From: Flavobacterium plurextorum
GTDB taxonomy: Bacteria; Bacteroidota; Bacteroidia; Flavobacteriales; Flavobacteriaceae
Direction of reading: 5' to 3'
DNA length: 64,000 nucleotides
NCBI RefSeq assembly: GCF_002217395.1
Contig: NZ_MUHD01000024.1
Location: 1-64,000, forward strand
This document shows positions 44,919-54,330 of this stretch, piece by piece. Made by a program: the position numbers and the translations under genes. Under the pieces are notes generated by a model. The model saw only the letters and a program-made list of their open reading frames with translations. It made no database searches and was not told the origin of the DNA. Position 1 is the stretch's first letter; every line of letters begins with the position of its first letter.

Positions 44919-46004
44919 ATGAAAATTAATTTTAAAAAAACATACAAATTTGCTGTAAAATCGGCATTATATATAAGTCTATTTGCAACAGGATTTGTAC
45001 TCATATTGATGTCTTTATTTTATAAAGGTCAATTGAAACACCAAATTGCATTCGGCATAATTTTTTTAATCTCAATTTATATCTTCTCATTTCTGGTTTT
45101 ACAATATCGTGTAGAACGTTTTATATATAGAAGAGTTAAAAAAATATATGATGAGGTTTCATTGTTAGAATCAACAACACTTATCAATCAGCCCATAACG
45201 ACTGATATGGAAACGCTGTCGCGAGAAGTAAAAAAGTTTGCCACAGATAAAAAGCTGGAAATCGAAATGCTCGAAATTCGAGAGCAATACCGCAGAGAGT
45301 TTCTAGGAAACGTTTCGCACGAATTAAAAACACCATTATTTACCGTTCAAGGTTACGTTTCGACTTTGCTTGATGGAGCAATGGATGATAAAAATATCCG
45401 AAAAAAATATTTAAAACGTGCCGAAAAAGGAGTTGAGCGATTAATTTACATAGTTGAAGATTTAGATATGATTACCAAATTAGAATCTGGTGATTTAAAT
45501 TTGATGATTACTGATTTTGATATTGTAGAGCTCATTCATAATGTTTTCGATTTATTAGAAATGAAAGCTGATAAAAAGAAAATTAAATTGGCATTTGAAA
45601 GTAAAAATGTACAATCTGTAATTATTCGAGGTGATAAAGACAGGATTCAACAAGTTTTAGAAAATCTAATTGTAAACTCGATTAAATACGGAAAAGAAGG
45701 CGGTTTGACCGAAGTTGGTGTAGTTAATTTAACCAAAAGAAAAGTTTTAATACGCATAAGCGATAACGGAGAAGGAGTTGAGAAACAAAATATTCCACGA
45801 CTTTTTGAACGTTTCTATAGAGTTGATAAAAGCGGCACTCGATCTGAAGGAGGTTCTGGTTTAGGTTTGGCGATCGTAAAGCATATTATTGAGGCGCATA
45901 AAGAGAAAGTTTATGTAGAAAGTGAGTTCGGAATTGGTTCAGAATTCTCTTTTACGCTCGAAAAAGCGCTTAAGAACCAAAAAACTGACGTTAAAAAATT
46001 GTAA
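44919..46004 (+). CDS. PhoR-like sensor histidine kinase
   Basis: A 361-aa kinase with two TM helices (about 14-36 and 43-63) and almost no periplasmic loop, a short linker, HisKA (FLGNVSHELKTPL, His in the SHE motif) and HATPase_c (N box ENLIVNSIKYG, G1 DNGEGV, G2 GGSGLGLAIV). The lack of a periplasmic sensor fits PhoR kinases that read phosphate status through a transporter or PhoU. It is separated from the regulator by a 219-bp gap holding an inverted-repeat element. Confidence 0.88.
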   Translation: MKINFKKTYKFAVKSALYISLFATGFVLILMSLFYKGQLKHQIAFGIIFLISIYIFSFLVLQYRVERFIYRRVKKIYDEVSLLESTTLINQPITTDMETLSREVKKFATDKKLEIEMLEIREQYRREFLGNVSHELKTPLFTVQGYVSTLLDGAMDDKNIRKKYLKRAEKGVERLIYIVEDLDMITKLESGDLNLMITDFDIVELIHNVFDLLEMKADKKKIKLAFESKNVQSVIIRGDKDRIQQVLENLIVNSIKYGKEGGLTEVGVVNLTKRKVLIRISDNGEGVEKQNIPRLFERFYRVDKSGTRSEGGSGLGLAIVKHIIEAHKEKVYVESEFGIGSEFSFTLEKALKNQKTDVKKL

Positions 46005-46092
46005 GCGGGTTTTTGTCAAACACCCTAAAACAAAGGTGTTTAACAATAAATCAACATTCGGATTTAGTCCATAACAATAAATTTTTATTATA

Positions 46093-46137
46093 GTAACATC
46101 TGGTTAATGATTTCTTAACATAGGTGATACATCTTTG
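46093..46137 (+). promoter_or_regulatory. Pho-box-like array and promoter of the porin gene
   Basis: GTAACA (46093), TTAATG (46104) and TTAACA (46115) recur exactly every 11 bp. The array ends 13 nt before TTTG (46134-46137, in CATCTTTG), itself 29 nt before the ATG. No -33 TTTG is present at the standard spacing, as expected for an activator-dependent promoter. Confidence 0.65.
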
Positions 46138-46166
46138 CATTCTGAAATTAAGGGATTAAAGAAAGA

Positions 46167-47462
46167 ATGATAAAAAGAAAAATAATTGCAGTTTTATTAC
46201 TGTTGACTTGGGCATCTAATGCACAAGATTTGAACAAGCAAGAAGTAAAAAACGAAGTAATTCGTATTTTAGACTCTATCAATAAAGCGAAACTGCCAGA
46301 TACTAAGTCAGGAGTCAGCGGTGAGGAACATTGGTACGACAGAATTTCTTTAAGAGGTTATGCGCAAATTAGATACAATGGATTGTTCTCTACAAACGAC
46401 AAAGTTTCCTGCGAGCAATGTGATAAATCTTGGGGAACAACTTCTACAGCTCCAGACGCAAAATCAAACAACGGACTTTTTATTCGTCGTGCTCGTTTAG
46501 TGTTTTCAGGACAGGTTCATCCTAATGTGTTTTTCTATTTTCAACCCGATTTTGCAAGTTCTCCAAGTACTGGAATTCAGAATTTTGTGCAAATTCGTGA
46601 TTTGTATTTCGATCTTTCTTTTGATAAGAAAAAAGAATATCGTGTACGTGTTGGACAAAGTAAAATCCCATACGGTTTCGAAAATATGCAGTCAAGTTCA
46701 CAGCGTTTAGCTTTAGATCGTAACGATGCTATGAATAGTGCGATCTTGAATGAGCGTGATTTAGGCTTGTTTTTTTATTGGGCACCTGCTGAAATTAGAA
46801 AACGTTTTGAAATGCTTGTAAAAGACGGATTTAAAGGATCTGGCGATTATGGGGTTTTTGCTTTTGGAGTTTACAATGGGCAAATTGCAAATAAACTAGA
46901 CGGTAACAGAGACTTAAATGTTGTAGCAAGGGTTACTTATCCGTTTGTTATCGGAAGTCAAATTATAGAACCAGGAATTCAGGCTTACACAGGTAAATGG
47001 GCTTTTACTGGCGAAATTTCTCCGGGAGTAAAAGTTAACGATCCACAATATGTAAAAGACCAAAGAGTAGGTGCGACTTTTGTTTTGTATCCAAGACCTT
47101 TCGGGATTCAGGCAGAATATAATGTCGGTACAGGACCTCGTTACAATACCTTAACCAATACTGTTGATGAAACAGATTTAAATGGAGGTTATGTATTGAT
47201 GAGCTATAAACTCGATTTTAAAAAACAACATCTTTACCCTTTCGCAAAATTTCAATATTATGACGGAGGTAAAAAATATGAAAAAGACGCTAGAAGTTAC
47301 GTTGTAAGAGATTACGAAATCGGTATAGAATGGCAGCCAATTAAAGCACTAGAATTAACTGCCGAATATGTAATTGCCGACAGAACTTTTGAAGACAGCG
47401 CACTTCCAATAAACAGACAACAAGGAAATTTACTGCGATTGCAAGCACAGTTCAATTTCTAA
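46167..47462 (+). CDS. OprP/OprO-type (phosphate-selective) porin
   Basis: A 431-aa outer-membrane porin of the phosphate-selective porin O/P family: signal peptide (1-19, ending SNAQ), then a 16-strand barrel whose first strands carry LRGYAQIRYNGLF and FIRRARLVFSGQVHPNVFFYFQPDF, a hallmark of the family, and a barrel-type C terminus QAQFNF. It directly follows the PhoR-like kinase gene and has its own Pho-box-like promoter. Anion or polyphosphate passage is the expected function; the exact selectivity cannot be seen. Confidence 0.88.
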   Translation: MIKRKIIAVLLLLTWASNAQDLNKQEVKNEVIRILDSINKAKLPDTKSGVSGEEHWYDRISLRGYAQIRYNGLFSTNDKVSCEQCDKSWGTTSTAPDAKSNNGLFIRRARLVFSGQVHPNVFFYFQPDFASSPSTGIQNFVQIRDLYFDLSFDKKKEYRVRVGQSKIPYGFENMQSSSQRLALDRNDAMNSAILNERDLGLFFYWAPAEIRKRFEMLVKDGFKGSGDYGVFAFGVYNGQIANKLDGNRDLNVVARVTYPFVIGSQIIEPGIQAYTGKWAFTGEISPGVKVNDPQYVKDQRVGATFVLYPRPFGIQAEYNVGTGPRYNTLTNTVDETDLNGGYVLMSYKLDFKKQHLYPFAKFQYYDGGKKYEKDARSYVVRDYEIGIEWQPIKALELTAEYVIADRTFEDSALPINRQQGNLLRLQAQFNF

Positions 47463-47465
47463 AAA

Positions 47466-48536
47466 TTAGTCCTCAAAAACTGTAAATAGCGAATCCCAGT
47501 CTATTTCTTCATTAAATTGAGACAAACCCTTAAACGACTTTACTTTTGATAAATCATCAATCGTAAAGTCGTCTTGCATTGCATAAGGTACAAGATTTTC
47601 TTCCTGAAGTTTTACCGCCAGATATTCCTGTTCGTATTGTCCCGGAGTTGGAATAAAAAAAGCTTTTTTGCCCAATTTAGCCAAGTCCATAACAGTTGTA
47701 TAACCAGAACGACATAAAACAAAATCACTTTCATTAAAAGTCTGTTCTAATTGTTTAGAATTCATGAAATTGTAATAAGTAACATTTCCAGCCTGCCATT
47801 TAGTTTGCGTTTTCTCTACAATTCCTTGCACAAAAACCACTTTCCCTTTATAGTCAGCTATTTCTTTTTGCAGTTTTTCGTCAAGATAAGTACGCTGAGG
47901 TTCCGGACCTGATAAAATAATCATCAAATCGTATATTTTAGGCGTTTCCTTTTTACGCATTCTGCTCAACGGACCAATATACTTCAGATTCAAATCATTG
48001 CTTTTAAGATGACCTAAATCGCCGGTAAGATTTGTTTTTTCATTGGAATCTGGAACCCAGCACTGCGAATATTTTTTTATAAAATACTGATGACATTTAC
48101 TAGTAAACCAAGTAGTGTTTCCAGTCATCACATTCAACTGATGCGTCATAAAAACAGATGGTACTTTTTTACTAAAAACCCCCAATCTATTATCAGAAAT
48201 TATTCCGTCAATACCATGTTTTTTAATCCAGCCGTTCACCATTTTTTTCTCATCTAAAATAGCAGCAATCATCTTCGGAAGATTTTTAATCAACTTCCAT
48301 TTAAAGTTTTTACCATTTTTAGCATATTCAATGTGGTAAGAAGGCAGTTCCAGTGTTTGTATATATGGAAATTCTTTGCGCAGCAAAGCCAGCGCAACAC
48401 CATCAGAAGCAATAATAGGAATAAAATTGTTTTCTTGAAGCGCCTTAATAATTGGGATGCATCTTGTGGCGTGGCCAAGTCCCCAGTTTAATGGAGCAAC
48501 TAAAATTGTTTTGTTAGCAGAATAGTCAATGCTCAT
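47466..48536 (-). CDS. MurG-like family 28 glycosyltransferase
   Basis: A 356-aa GT-B enzyme. The N-terminal glycine-rich loop NWGLGHATRCIPIIKAL resembles MurG, and the C-terminal donor-binding half has LCRSGYTTVMDLAKLGKKAFFIPTPGQYEQEY, the GT28 signature. Murein lipid II synthesis normally has its own MurG elsewhere, so this is more likely a cell-surface glycan or glycolipid enzyme. It is convergent with the porin, only 3 bp apart. Confidence 0.82.
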   Translation of the reverse strand: MSIDYSANKTILVAPLNWGLGHATRCIPIIKALQENNFIPIIASDGVALALLRKEFPYIQTLELPSYHIEYAKNGKNFKWKLIKNLPKMIAAILDEKKMVNGWIKKHGIDGIISDNRLGVFSKKVPSVFMTHQLNVMTGNTTWFTSKCHQYFIKKYSQCWVPDSNEKTNLTGDLGHLKSNDLNLKYIGPLSRMRKKETPKIYDLMIILSGPEPQRTYLDEKLQKEIADYKGKVVFVQGIVEKTQTKWQAGNVTYYNFMNSKQLEQTFNESDFVLCRSGYTTVMDLAKLGKKAFFIPTPGQYEQEYLAVKLQEENLVPYAMQDDFTIDDLSKVKSFKGLSQFNEEIDWDSLFTVFED

Positions 48537-48625
48537 AGTTTAACGCTTTTTGCAAACGAAGATAAAGAAATATGTTTTTTATGCTATTTCGCACATATTA
48601 CTAAATTATTAACACAATATTTTAT

Positions 48626-48750
48626 TTAAGATTCTAAGGTGCTGAGGTACTAAGGTTCTAAGGTTTCTTTTTAGTAAATAAAAAAGCCGAACTTACGTTC
48701 GGCTTCAAAGTCTTTTATTTTAGAATCTTAGTACCTCAGTACCTTTTCTT
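48626..48750. repeat. CTTAGTACCTCAGTACC inverted repeat surrounding a terminator
   Basis: Left arm (about 48629-48662, GGTGCTGAGGTACTAAGG) and right arm (about 48721-48745, TTAGTACCTCAGTACC) are inverted copies. They enclose a compact AAGCCGAAC/GTTCGGCTT hairpin (48684-48705) that serves as terminator for the gene on the minus strand. The CTTAG...CTTAG unit recurs at about 20350 and 36360. Confidence 0.65.
48684..48705. terminator. terminator of the Ala/Lys-rich protein gene
   Basis: Nine-bp AAGCCGAAC/GTTCGGCTT stem with a TTAC loop and A/T-rich flanks on both sides. Confidence 0.75.
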
Positions 48751-49306
48751 AATCCTGAATATAGGTTTTATTACCATTTTTGTTGATATAGTATTTACCG
48801 CCTCTTGGTCCTGTATATACTTTTTTACCATTGTATTCACCAGTAACCTTATCAGCTACTTTTGGTGCTTTTTCATTCGTTTCTTTTAAAGTTTTTGTCG
48901 CAGTCTTTTTAGTTGCAGTTGCATCTTTACTCGCTGTTTTAGCTGCGGCATCAGCTTTCGAAGTTGTTTTCTTTACGTCAGCTTTTGTACTTTCAGCTTT
49001 TGCTGTTGTTTTTTTAGCAGCGCTTGCTGTTTCCTTTTTTGCTTTTGCTGTTTCTTTGTCTGCTGTTTTTTTAGCAGCGTCAGCAGTTTCTTTTTTCGCT
49101 TTAGCGGTTTCCTTATCTGCAGTGCTTTTCGTTTTTGCAGCCTTATCAGCTGTTTTCTTTGCGTCTGCTGTAGTTTTATCAGCTTTAGCCTTAGTTTTCT
49201 TAGCAGTCGATTCGGTTTTACTTTTAGCCGCTTTAGTTACAGTTTCCTGAGCGTAAAAATTAGTAGATAAAACTACTATAAAACAGAGCAATAATAATTT
49301 TTTCAT
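48749..49306 (-). CDS. secreted Ala/Lys/Thr-rich protein with PBCV basic adaptor tail
   Basis: A 185-aa protein. After a signal peptide (1-19, ending FYAQ) comes a low-complexity region (about 24-150) of imperfect DKETAKAKKETA-type repeats, resembling histone H1 or LEA proteins, predicted to be helical and highly basic. The C terminus (GKKVYTGPRGGKYYIN ... GNKTYI, about 158-183) matches the short PBCV basic-adaptor motif. It could bind nucleic acid or surface polymers outside the cytoplasm. The opposite-strand 139-codon frame is a codon-bias shadow. Confidence 0.72.
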   Translation of the reverse strand: MKKLLLLCFIVVLSTNFYAQETVTKAAKSKTESTAKKTKAKADKTTADAKKTADKAAKTKSTADKETAKAKKETADAAKKTADKETAKAKKETASAAKKTTAKAESTKADVKKTTSKADAAAKTASKDATATKKTATKTLKETNEKAPKVADKVTGEYNGKKVYTGPRGGKYYINKNGNKTYIQD

Positions 49307-49369
49307 AAGATTTTAGTTTAAATAGTATTATAAAATTAAGCAATTAATTCTTATGTTTTTTGTTAACCG

Positions 49370-52300
49370 CTAAAAATATGCTCGAAGCTGAACGTTGCCT
49401 GTATGCACAGTAGATCCAGCCTCACTTTTACGTCCTTGATAGTTTAAATTTACATCTAAAAACTGTGTAATATTCTTTTGCAGCAGCAGTTTCCAAACCA
49501 AATTTTGTCCCGCTTGTAAACCTTCAAGCATTTGAAATCCTACTGATGAAAATTCATTCCCCGTAAATTTATTTTCATAAAAAGAAAATTCACCATTTAA
49601 AGTTACTTTTTTCTCTCCCGCAAAAGAAAACGAAGTTCCCAAACGGTTTTGCATCAATGTTTCAAAATTGCCAATCTGATTTTCCTTGTTTTGAAATTCA
49701 TAGAAAAAATCTAAACTGGTATTTTTCGAAAACAAATAACTGATTTTTGGCGCAAGCTGATAGCCTTTTAAATCATAGTTTTTTTCGACAAAATCTGCAG
49801 AGATCAGATTAGTGCTGATTGTTTTTGTAAACAAATTAAATAACCAGCTTTTTTGATACAAATGCGTGTATTGTAGTTGATGTGAATTGTTTTTGACATT
49901 TTGTGAGCCAATTGAAAGTAAACTTTTTCCGTTATTGATAAGATACGAATAAGTAACAGAATGTTTCTGTTTGCCTCGATTATAGAATAAACTGTTTCTA
50001 AAACTCGAATTCAAACCCAGAATATTTTCATCTGAAGAATAAAAAGGATTCAACTCCAGCTCACCTTCACTTTTTACTTTTCGATCCATAATAAAGGAAG
50101 TCTGGTTGTAGAAATAGGATATGATTTTCTTTAACCCTTTTTCATTTTGCCATTGCAGCGGATTCAGTACAACAGATTGTGAAAATTTATTTTGATTGGT
50201 TTTGATGTAAACTCGATTCGGTAAAAAGATTCGGATAAACTTTGCTTGATCAGGAAAAGCCGCAATTTCAAATTCTTCCAGTTCCTGAATACCATTACCA
50301 TTATAATCATTCCAAGTATAAACACCTTGTCCTGCAGGAACTTCAATATAGGTAAATTCTTGTTGAGCGATGGTTCCAGAACTCGTTTCGTAAGCGCTGC
50401 TTATTTGCATAAATTGGTTGAAGAATCGATCATTATAAAGAATCCTAGAGTTTAAAGAAGGTTCGTTTTTTCGATTAGAATCTTTAAAATCAAGATTTCT
50501 ATAACTTGCATAAACGGCTAAATCAGTTTTTTTATTCTGAATTAGTTTTGACTTTAAATAATAAGTCTGCGAGTTATTTACATGCTGTAAAAGTCCGTTT
50601 TGTAAACTGTCATTTCTTCGTTGTAAATATCCTAGTTCTATAAAAACCTTTGTGCTGTCGCCGCGCCCAACAAAAGCACCATATTCAGAAAATCGCTGGC
50701 TTATCGCCGAGAATTGATTGGTAACTTTATCTTTTTCCTGATTGTCTTCAAGCTGCATGCTTCCTCCAATCCAGTTTTTGCCAAAATGATATTTAGTTCT
50801 CGTTTGATTTCTAATAAACTTTGAAGTCGATGTCGCTGCATCACTATTTAAAAAACTGCCTTGATTCTCGATTGTCCAATTTTTAAGTTTGAATAAAGCA
50901 GTCGCAGTATGACGAGCTCCCGAATAACTTTCTGTAAAATCCAATTTCTCAAATTGATAAGTAAATAACCCGATATTAGAAGTCTCCTTTTTTGCAAACA
51001 AATCAAAGTTTAAACCCGTAACCAGTAAACTTTGATTTCCTAAAAGTGTTGTGTTTAAGTTCCAATCCCTGTTAAATTCGATATTGTACAAGCGCTCTAC
51101 AGATCTAAAATTCTTTTGAACAAATTGATAATCAGCAAAACCATCTAAAGTCCAATTTCTTGTAAAAAGACGTTTTTTGATATTCGTTTTAAAAGCAATG
51201 CCTTCGTTATCAGAATCATCAATTGGAGAAAATAAATTTTTGTCGTTATTACTCATTGCAATTTCAAAATCTACCACTGTTTTTTCGTCAGGATTATACT
51301 TTCCTAGAAAAGTCGCCACCTGAATTTTTATTGGTGCAACTAACTGTACAATTGGTTCGTAGTTTCCTTGCGGAGTGCCATTTATTGGTGTAACATATTC
51401 ATAAATTCGTTCAACAGAAGTATTATTTTGAATGATGTAATTTCCGAGATTATTGCCCACAAGACTAAATTTTACGTTGTACAAAACATCCGCTGGATTT
51501 TTTGAGTACTCATAATATTCTACAGAATTGACACTGTTTTTTTTGTACAATATTTTATTTTCAGCATAAGCATCTTCATACGCCGATGGTGCTTTCATTA
51601 AATTTTGATTATCGCCCGCCTGCGCCAAAACCTGTACTTGTTCTGTAGAAAGATTTTGCTGTAACGGCTGGTTTTTCATGTCATTTTCGGAGTATAAATA
51701 ACCGCCAAAACTCCAGCTTTTGTTTTCATGCGTTGCGCCTGCGTAAGTCACTAACCGATTGTAATTGCGTTCAGAATATTGATATTCTACATTGATACGC
51801 ATCTCTGAAGTTATCGTAAAAAGAGAAGTAAATACAATTTCGCCCGCATTATAATCAATTACGTAATCGTTGTTTTCTCCTCTTTTAAGCAAAACACCAT
51901 TTACGTAAACACGCTCAGAACCTGAAATTACCAAAACATACAATTCGCCATTTTGTCCCTTAAGTTTATAAGGTCCTTGATTTCCTTCCTGACCTGTAAA
52001 AGTACTTTTCGCATATTGGCCTTTTACAAACGAAACCGAAGCAAAAACATTAGTTTTACTTTTTTCGGTATCAAAATCAAAACTGGCCGAAAGTCCTTGA
52101 ACTTTTTTGTTAAAACTCAAGAATTGTGTTTTCCGATTTTCCAGAAAAACATCACCCGCCCGAATGTTCCAATCATCAGTAAAAAGTTCCATGAAAATAT
52201 TGTCAAACTGATCTAGTTTTTGAGAATAACCGCCATCTTGAAGCGGAATATTATTGTCTTGCAGTGAAGCGCGCAAACTAACTTTATCGGATATTTTTCC

Positions 52301-52798
52301 AGTAATTTGTAAATCCAGATTAGAGTTTAAAACAGTATTTTGATTGTTTCCAATTGTTACACCTCGAGTAATACTTCCAGAAGTATTTAAGCCGTCAAAA
52401 GGAGTGACTTTTTTAGTGTTGGAATCGTCAATTTTGTATAATTTCTCAGTGCCAATATCGTTGCTCACCACTTGACTGTCTTTGTAGAAGCCGTATTCTT
52501 TTGTTAAGAAATCAGGATAATTAAGATAATTAACAATTAAAGTATCCGAAACCGAAGTGAATTTTTCATTTAAAAGCAATGTTCCTTTTTGAAAATCAAT
52601 TTTATAAAAAGTAGAATCAATGGGCTGATTTTTGGTGTTTAAAAGCTCAAAAAAACTGGAGTTTATACTAAAAGGTTCCAGATGAATTGTGTCTTTTACA
52701 ACAACGACTTTTTTTGTTTTGTACAGTGATTCAGTTTCCTGCGCCTGAAGCCCAGAATACCAAAACAGTATCACAAAAAACAGTAATTTTTTCAACAT
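49370..52798 (-). CDS. very large beta-strand-rich outer-membrane protein of unknown family
   Basis: A 1142-aa exported protein: signal peptide (1-20, ending LQAQ), then long stretches of alternating hydrophobic and aromatic residues. There is a possible Ig-like or hydrolase-less head (about 20-220) and a barrel-like remainder ending in LRAYF, a terminal Phe typical of outer-membrane barrels. I do not recognise a named family; it is not SprA or another gliding protein that I know. The start at 52798 is preferred over the longer form to 52816. It lies between two unrelated genes. Confidence 0.65.
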   Translation of the reverse strand: MLKKLLFFVILFWYSGLQAQETESLYKTKKVVVVKDTIHLEPFSINSSFFELLNTKNQPIDSTFYKIDFQKGTLLLNEKFTSVSDTLIVNYLNYPDFLTKEYGFYKDSQVVSNDIGTEKLYKIDDSNTKKVTPFDGLNTSGSITRGVTIGNNQNTVLNSNLDLQITGKISDKVSLRASLQDNNIPLQDGGYSQKLDQFDNIFMELFTDDWNIRAGDVFLENRKTQFLSFNKKVQGLSASFDFDTEKSKTNVFASVSFVKGQYAKSTFTGQEGNQGPYKLKGQNGELYVLVISGSERVYVNGVLLKRGENNDYVIDYNAGEIVFTSLFTITSEMRINVEYQYSERNYNRLVTYAGATHENKSWSFGGYLYSENDMKNQPLQQNLSTEQVQVLAQAGDNQNLMKAPSAYEDAYAENKILYKKNSVNSVEYYEYSKNPADVLYNVKFSLVGNNLGNYIIQNNTSVERIYEYVTPINGTPQGNYEPIVQLVAPIKIQVATFLGKYNPDEKTVVDFEIAMSNNDKNLFSPIDDSDNEGIAFKTNIKKRLFTRNWTLDGFADYQFVQKNFRSVERLYNIEFNRDWNLNTTLLGNQSLLVTGLNFDLFAKKETSNIGLFTYQFEKLDFTESYSGARHTATALFKLKNWTIENQGSFLNSDAATSTSKFIRNQTRTKYHFGKNWIGGSMQLEDNQEKDKVTNQFSAISQRFSEYGAFVGRGDSTKVFIELGYLQRRNDSLQNGLLQHVNNSQTYYLKSKLIQNKKTDLAVYASYRNLDFKDSNRKNEPSLNSRILYNDRFFNQFMQISSAYETSSGTIAQQEFTYIEVPAGQGVYTWNDYNGNGIQELEEFEIAAFPDQAKFIRIFLPNRVYIKTNQNKFSQSVVLNPLQWQNEKGLKKIISYFYNQTSFIMDRKVKSEGELELNPFYSSDENILGLNSSFRNSLFYNRGKQKHSVTYSYLINNGKSLLSIGSQNVKNNSHQLQYTHLYQKSWLFNLFTKTISTNLISADFVEKNYDLKGYQLAPKISYLFSKNTSLDFFYEFQNKENQIGNFETLMQNRLGTSFSFAGEKKVTLNGEFSFYENKFTGNEFSSVGFQMLEGLQAGQNLVWKLLLQKNITQFLDVNLNYQGRKSEAGSTVHTGNVQLRAYF

Positions 52799-52877
52799 AA
52801 ACACTTTAACTCTCAAAAATCAAAAGTAGTATTTATAATCGGGAATTATCGCCTTGAATATTGCAGTTTGTTACAGA

Positions 52878-53105
52878 TTAATTGAGGTATTGTCCTAAGG
52901 TAATAAGAACAGCCATTATGACTAATAATACAAAAACAGAATTTGGATTTGCAAAATTTGTCGTCCAGCCAAACGCTTTAATTTTCTTTGGAGGAAAGAT
53001 TCTTTTGTCTTTCGGATTGTAATAAAAAATTCCCCAAATCCAATTGTCAGGATCTTTGATCCATCTTTCTTTGGTTTCTTCAGAAGGCTCGTTTTCGTTT
53101 TCCAT
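52878..53105 (-). CDS. DUF5808-like small membrane protein
   Basis: A 75-aa protein with an acidic N terminus, the conserved WIKDPDNWIWGIFYYNPKDKRIF core and one C-terminal TM helix (about 53-72). It matches the DUF5808 pattern. Function is unknown. It lies upstream of, and is co-oriented with, the large barrel gene but is probably independent. Confidence 0.75.
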   Translation of the reverse strand: MENENEPSEETKERWIKDPDNWIWGIFYYNPKDKRIFPPKKIKAFGWTTNFANPNSVFVLLVIMAVLITLGQYLN

Positions 53106-53265
53106 GATTTTGGAATATTTAATCTTGTTTGTTTTTTCCTTTCAGATTTATAAAAATAGTTAAATATTTTCAACTATCTGAATAATCGCATTCCTATTAA
53201 AATTAAAAAAGAAGGAAACCGAAATCATTTTTTTTTAGCTTTGTCAGGATAAACAAATTTGAATA

Positions 53266-54327
53266 ATGGATACTGGTAAAGAACTTTTATTTTTTTTTAG
53301 TGCATTGGGAGCTTTCAACGGAATTATTTTGAGCCTTTATTTTTTCTTTTTTACTAAGAAAAAATATTTGACAAATTACTTCTTAGGAATGCTTTTGTTT
53401 GCATTAAGCGTAAGAATAGCAAAGTCAGTATTTGTTTATTTTCATCCAGAACTGCCAAAATTGTATTTGCAGTTTGGACTTACTGCTTGTTTTTTTATTG
53501 GTCCGTGTTTGTATTATTTTCTGAAATCTGCAGTTGATGAAGTTACTATTTTGCCCAAATCCTGGAAATTGACACTTCTGTTCTGGGGAATTTTAATTGC
53601 AGCCGTTGGAATCCTATATCCATATGAAATGTATCCAGAACTTTGGGGTATTTACTTTATCAGAATTATTTATTTTCAATGGTTCGTTTATATTCTTTGT
53701 TCTGCTTTTACAGTTAGAAACATTTTAAAGAAAATTATCAGGAGAAAAGAAAAAACAACTCCAGCCGAAATATGGTTTGGAATGCTTTTTCTTGCGAATT
53801 TTTTATTGTTTCTCTTTTATTTTTTAGCAATTATGGGAGCGAGAGCAGCGGTTTATATTGGCGGAGCAGTTGTTTTTTCTTTTATTTTGTACTTGATAAT
53901 TTCTATTCTTCTGTATCGAAAAAGAACAGATGATTTATTCTTATTGTATGAACAAAAATCTTCAGGAAAGAAAATTGAGGAACCGGAAGCAGCCCTTTTA
54001 TTTGACAAACTTCAGAATAAAATGATTGAGCAAAGTTTGTATAAAAATGCAAATTTGTCTTTGCAGGATTTATCAAAGGAATTAAATATAACACCACATC
54101 AATTATCTCAGTTTTTGAATAATAATCTGGGAAAGAATTTTACAAGTTATGTAAATGAATTCAGAGTGAATGAAGCTTGTAAAATAATAAAGTCAAATGA
54201 TAAATTAACTTTAGAATCTGTAGGTTATGATGTAGGTTTTAACTCGAAATCGACGTTTTTTTCTGCCTTTAAAAAGCATACCGGAACAACACCTTTAAAT
54301 TATCAACTTCAAGCTTTACACCCTTAG
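53266..54327 (+). CDS. membrane-anchored AraC-family regulator (copy 1)
   Basis: A 353-aa protein with seven predicted TM helices (about 8-225) followed by a linker and a cytoplasmic AraC/XylS domain with two HTH motifs (SLQDLSKELNITPHQLSQFLN and LTLESVGYDVGFNSKSTFFSAFKKHTG). Membrane-bound AraC regulators of this layout sense envelope signals in Bacteroidota. It is paired with an adjacent paralogue only 3 bp away. Confidence 0.85.
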   Translation: MDTGKELLFFFSALGAFNGIILSLYFFFFTKKKYLTNYFLGMLLFALSVRIAKSVFVYFHPELPKLYLQFGLTACFFIGPCLYYFLKSAVDEVTILPKSWKLTLLFWGILIAAVGILYPYEMYPELWGIYFIRIIYFQWFVYILCSAFTVRNILKKIIRRKEKTTPAEIWFGMLFLANFLLFLFYFLAIMGARAAVYIGGAVVFSFILYLIISILLYRKRTDDLFLLYEQKSSGKKIEEPEAALLFDKLQNKMIEQSLYKNANLSLQDLSKELNITPHQLSQFLNNNLGKNFTSYVNEFRVNEACKIIKSNDKLTLESVGYDVGFNSKSTFFSAFKKHTGTTPLNYQLQALHP

Positions 54328-54330
54328 AAT

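Noticed and set aside
48831..49250. 139-codon ORF on the plus strand opposite the Ala/Lys-rich protein
   Set aside because: It is the complement of a low-complexity Ala/Lys/Thr repeat gene with its own signal peptide; the hydrophobic Val/Phe/Ser-rich translation is a composition shadow.
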